Shown here piece after piece: positions 58,647 to 64,000 of a DNA stretch of 64,000 nt; position 1 is the stretch's first letter; the number at the start of each line of letters is the position of its first letter. The notes under the pieces were generated by a model. It saw nothing but the letters and a program-made list of their open reading frames with translations. It did not search any database and was not told the origin of the DNA. The position numbers were made by a program, and so were the translations under genes. Location: NCBI GenBank assembly GCA_902805475.1, contig CADCSX010000023.1, positions 3,534,001 through 3,598,000 on the forward strand. The letters run 5' to 3'. The DNA is from Entonaema liquescens (taxonomy: Eukaryota > Ascomycota > Sordariomycetes > Xylariales > Xylariaceae).

Positions 58647-60499
58647 TTAATATTTATTTAAAACTTTTAATAATTAAAAACTTTTTTATAAAATATAAAT
58701 TTATTTAAACAATTTTTTAACATTAATTTTATTATATTATAATTATTAAAATTATAAACATTAAAAATAAAATTATATAAATAAATATTAAATTAAATTA
58801 AATATAAATATAAAAAAATTTCATAAATAATATTATTTATTTTTATTTAAATAATTTTATTAATTTTATATTTAATAATTTAACCATTTTATTTTATTTT
58901 TTTATATATTTATTAAATTTAATTAAATATAAAATATAATATTAATATTTTTTATATATATAAAAATATCTTAATAAATTTATTTATATATTAAATTTTA
59001 AAAATTAATTTATAATTATATATATTAACTTTTATTTTATATAATTAAAAACTTTATTATAATTTATAAAATTTTAATTAAATTTTTTTTTTTTTTTTAA
59101 ATAATATATTATATTTTTAACTATTTTATTATTAAATAATAATTAATTATTAAAATATATATTTTAATATATTATTTTATAATAAATATAAAGTTATTTT
59201 TTTAAGATATTTTTATATATATAAGAAATTTTAATATTATATTTTCAATTTAATAATATTTAATAATTGTATAAGAAAATAATATAAAAATAAATTATAA
59301 TTATAATAAATAATTACATATTTATAATATTATAATTATTTGAATTATAATAAATATTTGTACATTTTAAAAATATTATCATTATATTTATTATAAATAT
59401 TTATTATAATAATTATAATTATATTTATTAAAATATATATTTATATATATAATTATAATTTATAATTTAAAAAGTTTTTATAAATATTAATAAATAATTA
59501 TAATTAATTTATTTTATTTGTAAATTTAAATATATCATATAATAAAGTTTTTTATTTATTATTAATAATTTTATTATTTTTTCTTTTTTTAAAAATAGTT
59601 ATTACGTACGTTATTATTTTTTTTTATGGTAAATAACATTATTAATTTATTTTTAAAATTAATTTAAATATTAACCCGTTCTTATTTAAATATAAATTTA
59701 TATAAATTTATATAATAAATTATTTTTAAGTTAATAATAATAATTATAAACTTTATTAATGTAAAAACGGGAAATAAAATAAAAGTAAAAAATAAAATAA
59801 AAATAAAAAATAAAACGGATATTAATTTAAGTATTAATATTAATATTAATAAAATTATTAATTTTTAATTAATATATATATAGAATATATTATATTATTA
59901 AAAATTTTATATATTTATAAAAAAATAATGTATTTTATTATCGTTATAATAATAATAAATGTAAATATTATTTATTAAATTAATATTTCAATTCGATATT
60001 ATTATTAAAAATATTATATATTTTTATTATAAGTTATAATTGTTTATATATTAATTATATTAATGATTATTAATATATAAATAATTATAAATTTAAATAT
60101 ATAAAATTAAAATATTTTTTAAATTTATATTAATTATATTTTAATATAATTATATATTATAAAGTTTATAATTATTTTATTAATTAATAATTAAAAAAGG
60201 TTTAATATAATTAATATAATAATCGTTTTTTTTAAATTAATAACGGAAAAAAAAATTTAATAAAAAAAAAATTTAATAAAAAAAAATATTATTGTAAAAA
60301 AAATACGGGAAAATAACAATATAAATATAAGTTTTTTAAACTATTTTTTATATAATTTAAAAAATTATATATTTATTAATTATATAAATATATTTTATAA
60401 TATATATAATTATTAATAAATATATATAATAAAACGTTTTTTTTATTAAAATTAAATATATTTTAAATATTATATTTATAAATTATTTTAATTATAACG

Positions 60500-60556
60500 T
60501 TATTATTATTATTATTATTATTAATAATAATGATAATGGTAATAATAATGGTAATA
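60500..60556. repeat. (TTA)n followed by (AAT)n, inverted microsatellite
   Basis: About eight TTA units are followed by AAT units interrupted by G. The two arms are complementary and could fold back. Confidence 0.85.
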
Positions 60557-63500
60557 AATACGTTTAAATTAAAAAAATAAAATTTATAAAAAGATTTTTT
60601 AATTAAAAATATTTTTAATAATTTATTTTATAAAAATAATAATAATTTAATAATTTTAAATGGGAAAAGAATATTAATTAATTAAATTATTTAATTATTT
60701 AAAAGTAAATTTAAAAGTATATTATTAAATTTTTAAAATTAAATAATAAAATATTTTTTAAAATAATTAAATTTTTAATAAAATTTTATTTTTTATATAA
60801 ATTAATATAAAAAATAAAATTTATATAAAATTATATTTTATTAAATATCATATAATTATTAATTAATAAATATTTTATTAATATATTAAAAAAAGAATTA
60901 ATAAAGGTAAATTTTTTTATTATTTTTTTTTTAAATTAAAATTTATTTGTTTTTTTTTAAATATAAAAAATAACAAATTTAAAAATTACTATTAATAATT
61001 TTAAAATAATATAATTATTATAAAATTTTATTTTATATTAATATTATTAAAAAAAAAATTTAAATTTAATTTTCTTTTTTAAAAATTTTCCCGAAAAATT
61101 AAAAAAAATTATTATAAAATATAAATATTTAAATTAATTAATAAATAATAATATTATTTTAAAGATAATATTTCTTAATTACTTAAATTAATTTTACATT
61201 ATAATAATAATATTTAATTTTTATTAATAATTATAAAAAATTAATAATATAAATAAAAAAAATAATATATATAATAAAAATTTTAATTATTAAAAAAATA
61301 TATATATATTATTTTAAATATACATATTAACATATATAATTTTACTTTTATTTTATATTCATTATAATTTAATTTTATATAAAAAAAATAATTATTAAAT
61401 ATGGGGATATGGTTGCTTATAAGCTTTATAAAGAAAATTTTACATATACCTTAAAGTTAATTTAATTTTACGTTAATATATAGGTTACCATATTATTATA
61501 AAAATCTTTATAACTTATATTATATAATTTAATTTTATAACCAATTAATATAACTATCGGATTCTTTTATGGTAATACCTTTATGTTAATTATGGAAAAA
61601 TAAATTAAATTACAATAATATTATTAATTTAAAATTAAAAACGGAAAATTTTATACGTTAAACAAGAATATATAAGTTTTAATAATTAAATTTCGAAAAC
61701 ATAAAATTTACGAAAATAAAATAAAAATAATTAACTTAATAAATTTATCCGATTAATATATAATTAATAATTAAAAAACGGTAATATAAAGATTATAAAA
61801 AGCGAATGATAAGTAAAAAATAACGATAAATTACTTTATTTAAAAAATAATCGAAATGAGAATAAGTAAAAAAAAATAAATAGATTCGGCATAAAGTTTA
61901 AAAAATTAAATAAACATATTAAAAACTATAATAACACAAATTTTAATTATTATAAAATTAATTACAAAACATTTAAAAAATAAAAAACGTATAATAAATG
62001 TTTAAGGAGTTAATTTAACGTTAGCGTTTGTTTAAACTTTTAACAATAAATCGATTTTAAACATATAATTAAAATAATTTTCGAAAGTTTTATTAAATAT
62101 AACTATTTTAAATTTACTTCAATTCCTTAACTTATAAAAAACCTAAAAGTTAACATTTAAAAATAAAATTTAACTAATAATTAAGAAAAAAAATAACTTT
62201 AATAATAAATAAAAAAAACGCTTTAAAAAATTAAAAGATAAAATATTTAAAATTATTTTTAATAAATAATTAATAAATAATAAATCCGATAATAAATTAC
62301 CAAATTTATTAAATTTAAATTTATTAAATTTAAAATCATTAAACTTATTAAAATTAATTAAACTTTCGAAATGTACAAAACGTACGAAATTAAAATTATT
62401 ATTAAAATTATTAAAATTATTAAATTTGTTAAATTTGTTAAATTTATTAAACAATAATTTAAAATTAAATAATAACTTAAATATTTTTTACAATTAAAAA
62501 AAACAAAAGAAAAAATTTAAAATGATTAAAAAATTAAAAGTAAAAAAAACATTATCGGAATTAATTAATTGCAATATTAAATTAAAATAAAAACGTTTTA
62601 ACTTTTTAATTAATAAAAATAATTATTTAAAAAGCTAAAAGAATTGGCAAATATATAAAAAAACGATTATATTAATATTCGAAAAAATTAAATATGTTAA
62701 AAAAATAAAATTCATAAATATAAATAAGCTAAAAATGGTTAAAGTTATCATAAAAACGTGTTATTATAACTTATTAAATTTAATCATTAACATACGAAAA
62801 AGTATAAAAACATTATAAACACTTAACCGCACGTACGTTTTAACAAATAAAACCCGTTAAAAAAAACTTTAAAACAAACTTTTAAATAAGAAATACAATA
62901 ATAAAGATTTTATCTAATATAATTTTAAATGGTAATAAATTATATAAATTATATAAAAATTAAAAATAAAATTTAATAACGAATAATAAATTATTATATT
63001 TTTAATTAATTGTAATAAAAAAGTTAAAAATTAAGTGAAAATTACGTAAAAGATTATTTAATTTTATAAATAGATTTTTACGGAAATTATCAATAACTTC
63101 GTTAACAAATTCCAATATAAAAAATTTAATTAAAAAATTAATAATTTAATTTATAATATTTATAAAAATATAAAAAACAAACTTATAAAATTAAAATATT
63201 TAAAGAATAAATTAAATTAAAATAAAAAAAAAACTCTTATTATATTTTAAATATAGTAAATATAATTACCGTAAAAAAAATTATTTAAAAAATAAAAAAA
63301 TTAAAAGTTAAAACTATAATTATAATTATTAAATAAATTATATATTATAATTATCAATAAAATTAAATTAATATATAAATATAAATAATAATATTTTCGT
63401 AATAATAATAAATAAAAAAGTTATAATAATAATTATTAAATTATATAATAAAAAACGTTTTTAATAAAATCCGAGTTATAAATTTTAAATTTTAAAAAAC

Positions 63501-63559
63501 CTCGGATTAAAACTTTTTTACACATTTAAAAATATTACTAAAATAAATTATCATTATAT

Positions 63560-64000
63560 TGCATGTACCGGAAAAATTTTCTTGGATATAAATGCAAACG
63601 TATATATTACAAACATTAAAAGTAATTTCGAGAAAAACATAATAATCAATATTTTAAATAAAAGTTACGTTGTAAATATTAAAGGTAAATTTATATTAAT
63701 AACGAAGATAAGGATAATAAAATATTTATTATAAAAATTAAATAAAAACGTTATAATAATAACGTTAAAATATATTTTTTTAATTTAAAATTTCTTTATT
63801 AAAATTTTCTTAAAAAAGTTTTTATATCGAACAAACAATTGGATAAATAATTGTTATATATATAACATTAATAAAATAATTTTTACAATTATAAATATTT
63901 ATAAATAAGGATTTTACTTATAGTAACATAATAAGTTAAAATTAAAATTTACACCGTTTCGACAATAAAGACACGTGTTAAAGAAAAATATAAATATTAA
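63560..64000 (+). pseudogene. Probable Ty1/copia protease region, RIP-degraded, runs off the window
   Basis: One frame reads KIFLDINANVYITNIKSNF near 63,570. This resembles the copia protease start, with the motif D-T/S-G-A-x-x-H changed by C-to-T and G-to-A. It continues NILNKSYVVNIKGKFILITK and, after a frame change, NNWINNCYIYNINKIIFTI. The upstream part (about 61,400-63,560) may be the gag and LTR of the same element, but I cannot show it. Confidence 0.4.

Larger units (their letters stand above)
57056..63560. other. AT-rich DNA right of the chromovirus, mostly unresolved
   Basis: It holds a 36-bp minisatellite and a TTA/AAT microsatellite. From about 61,400 onward C and G are a little more frequent, which suggests a different, less eroded repeat that may lead into the copia-like remnant at the right edge. 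No gene is intact. Confidence 0.55.
37656..64000. repeat. AT-rich, RIP-mutated repeat block
   Basis: From about 37,650 the sequence becomes almost only A and T, with isolated C and G, and it stays so to the window end. Recognisable retroelements inside have protein frames broken almost wholly by TAA and TAG, as expected from C-to-T change on either strand. This is the signature of repeat-induced point mutation in Pezizomycotina. No intact gene is present; the longest frames are low-complexity. The start of the block is sharp to within about 50 bp. Confidence 0.93.

Noticed and set aside
62170..62454. - strand frame with repeated Asn-Lys-Phe
   Set aside because: It is low-complexity AT-rich sequence (repeated AAATTTGTT/AAATTTATT), not a protein.
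37656..64000. Mitochondrial origin of the AT-rich block
   Set aside because: The block contains a nested pair of LTR retroelements with C-to-T type decay and no mitochondrial gene; it is contiguous with nuclear genes.
37656..64000. Centromere or subtelomere
   Set aside because: AT-rich RIP blocks with nested retroelements are typical of both, but no telomere repeat is present and the block is not fully contained, so neither can be claimed.

Overview
The window is nuclear DNA of a filamentous ascomycete (Pezizomycotina). The evidence is short introns of about 55-80 nt with GTRNGT donors, CTRAY branch sites and YAG acceptors, a fungal Zn2Cys6 regulator, a GH75 chitosanase, a fungal-type GH18 chitinase, and a 26-kb AT-rich block with the marks of repeat-induced point mutation (RIP). 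A Sordariomycete is my guess from the many TAGGTA/TACCTA motifs in the intergenic DNA; the sequence does not prove it.

Layout. Bases 1-37,650 are ordinary gene-bearing DNA with long spacers. In order they hold: a conserved fungal protein of unknown function (19-1752, +, two exons); an FGGY-family pentulose kinase of the D-ribulokinase type (3729-5635, +, three exons); a small unrecognised two-exon gene (6508-7256, -); a secreted GH18 class III chitinase (9207-10343, -); a 1,234-residue disordered ascomycete protein (13014-16718, -); a LisH-like protein with four K-P-x-R-R/K-F-A-P repeats (22538-24910, +); a secreted, probably GPI-anchored S10 serine carboxypeptidase (26235-28420, +, three exons); a secreted GH75 chitosanase (30332-31389, +, four exons); a MAPEG membrane protein with a 21-bp microexon (32198-32816, -, four exons); and a Zn2Cys6 transcription factor (34270-36821, -, three exons). 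No secondary-metabolite backbone enzyme is present. The secreted chitinase, chitosanase and peptidase suggest degradation or remodelling of cell wall polymers and protein, but they are separate genes and not an evident cluster.

At about 37,650 composition changes abruptly to very AT-rich DNA that runs to the end of the window. The core of this block (42,022-57,050) can be solved by hand. It is a Ty3/gypsy element of the chromovirus type (gag, reverse transcriptase, RNase H, integrase, chromodomain), and a second full-length copy of the same element has inserted, in the same orientation, into its integrase core. The order is LTR-I1-[LTR-I1-I2-LTR]-I2-LTR. All four LTRs come to 368 bp. Both insertions have recognisable 5-bp target-site duplications: TGATA/TAATA for the inner copy and GTAAA/ATAAA for the outer. 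The copies are 7,519 bp and 7,505 bp.

The clearest unusual signal is that the two copies appear to have been mutated on opposite strands. The outer copy has kept G but lost C on the + strand along both of its separated halves. The inner copy has kept C but lost G. Flanking DNA holds two AT-rich minisatellites (31 bp x 7 and 36 bp x 7) and, at the right edge, a probable RIP-degraded Ty1/copia protease region.

No previously undescribed enzymatic system was found. Gene functions are read from motifs only, and no database search was possible.
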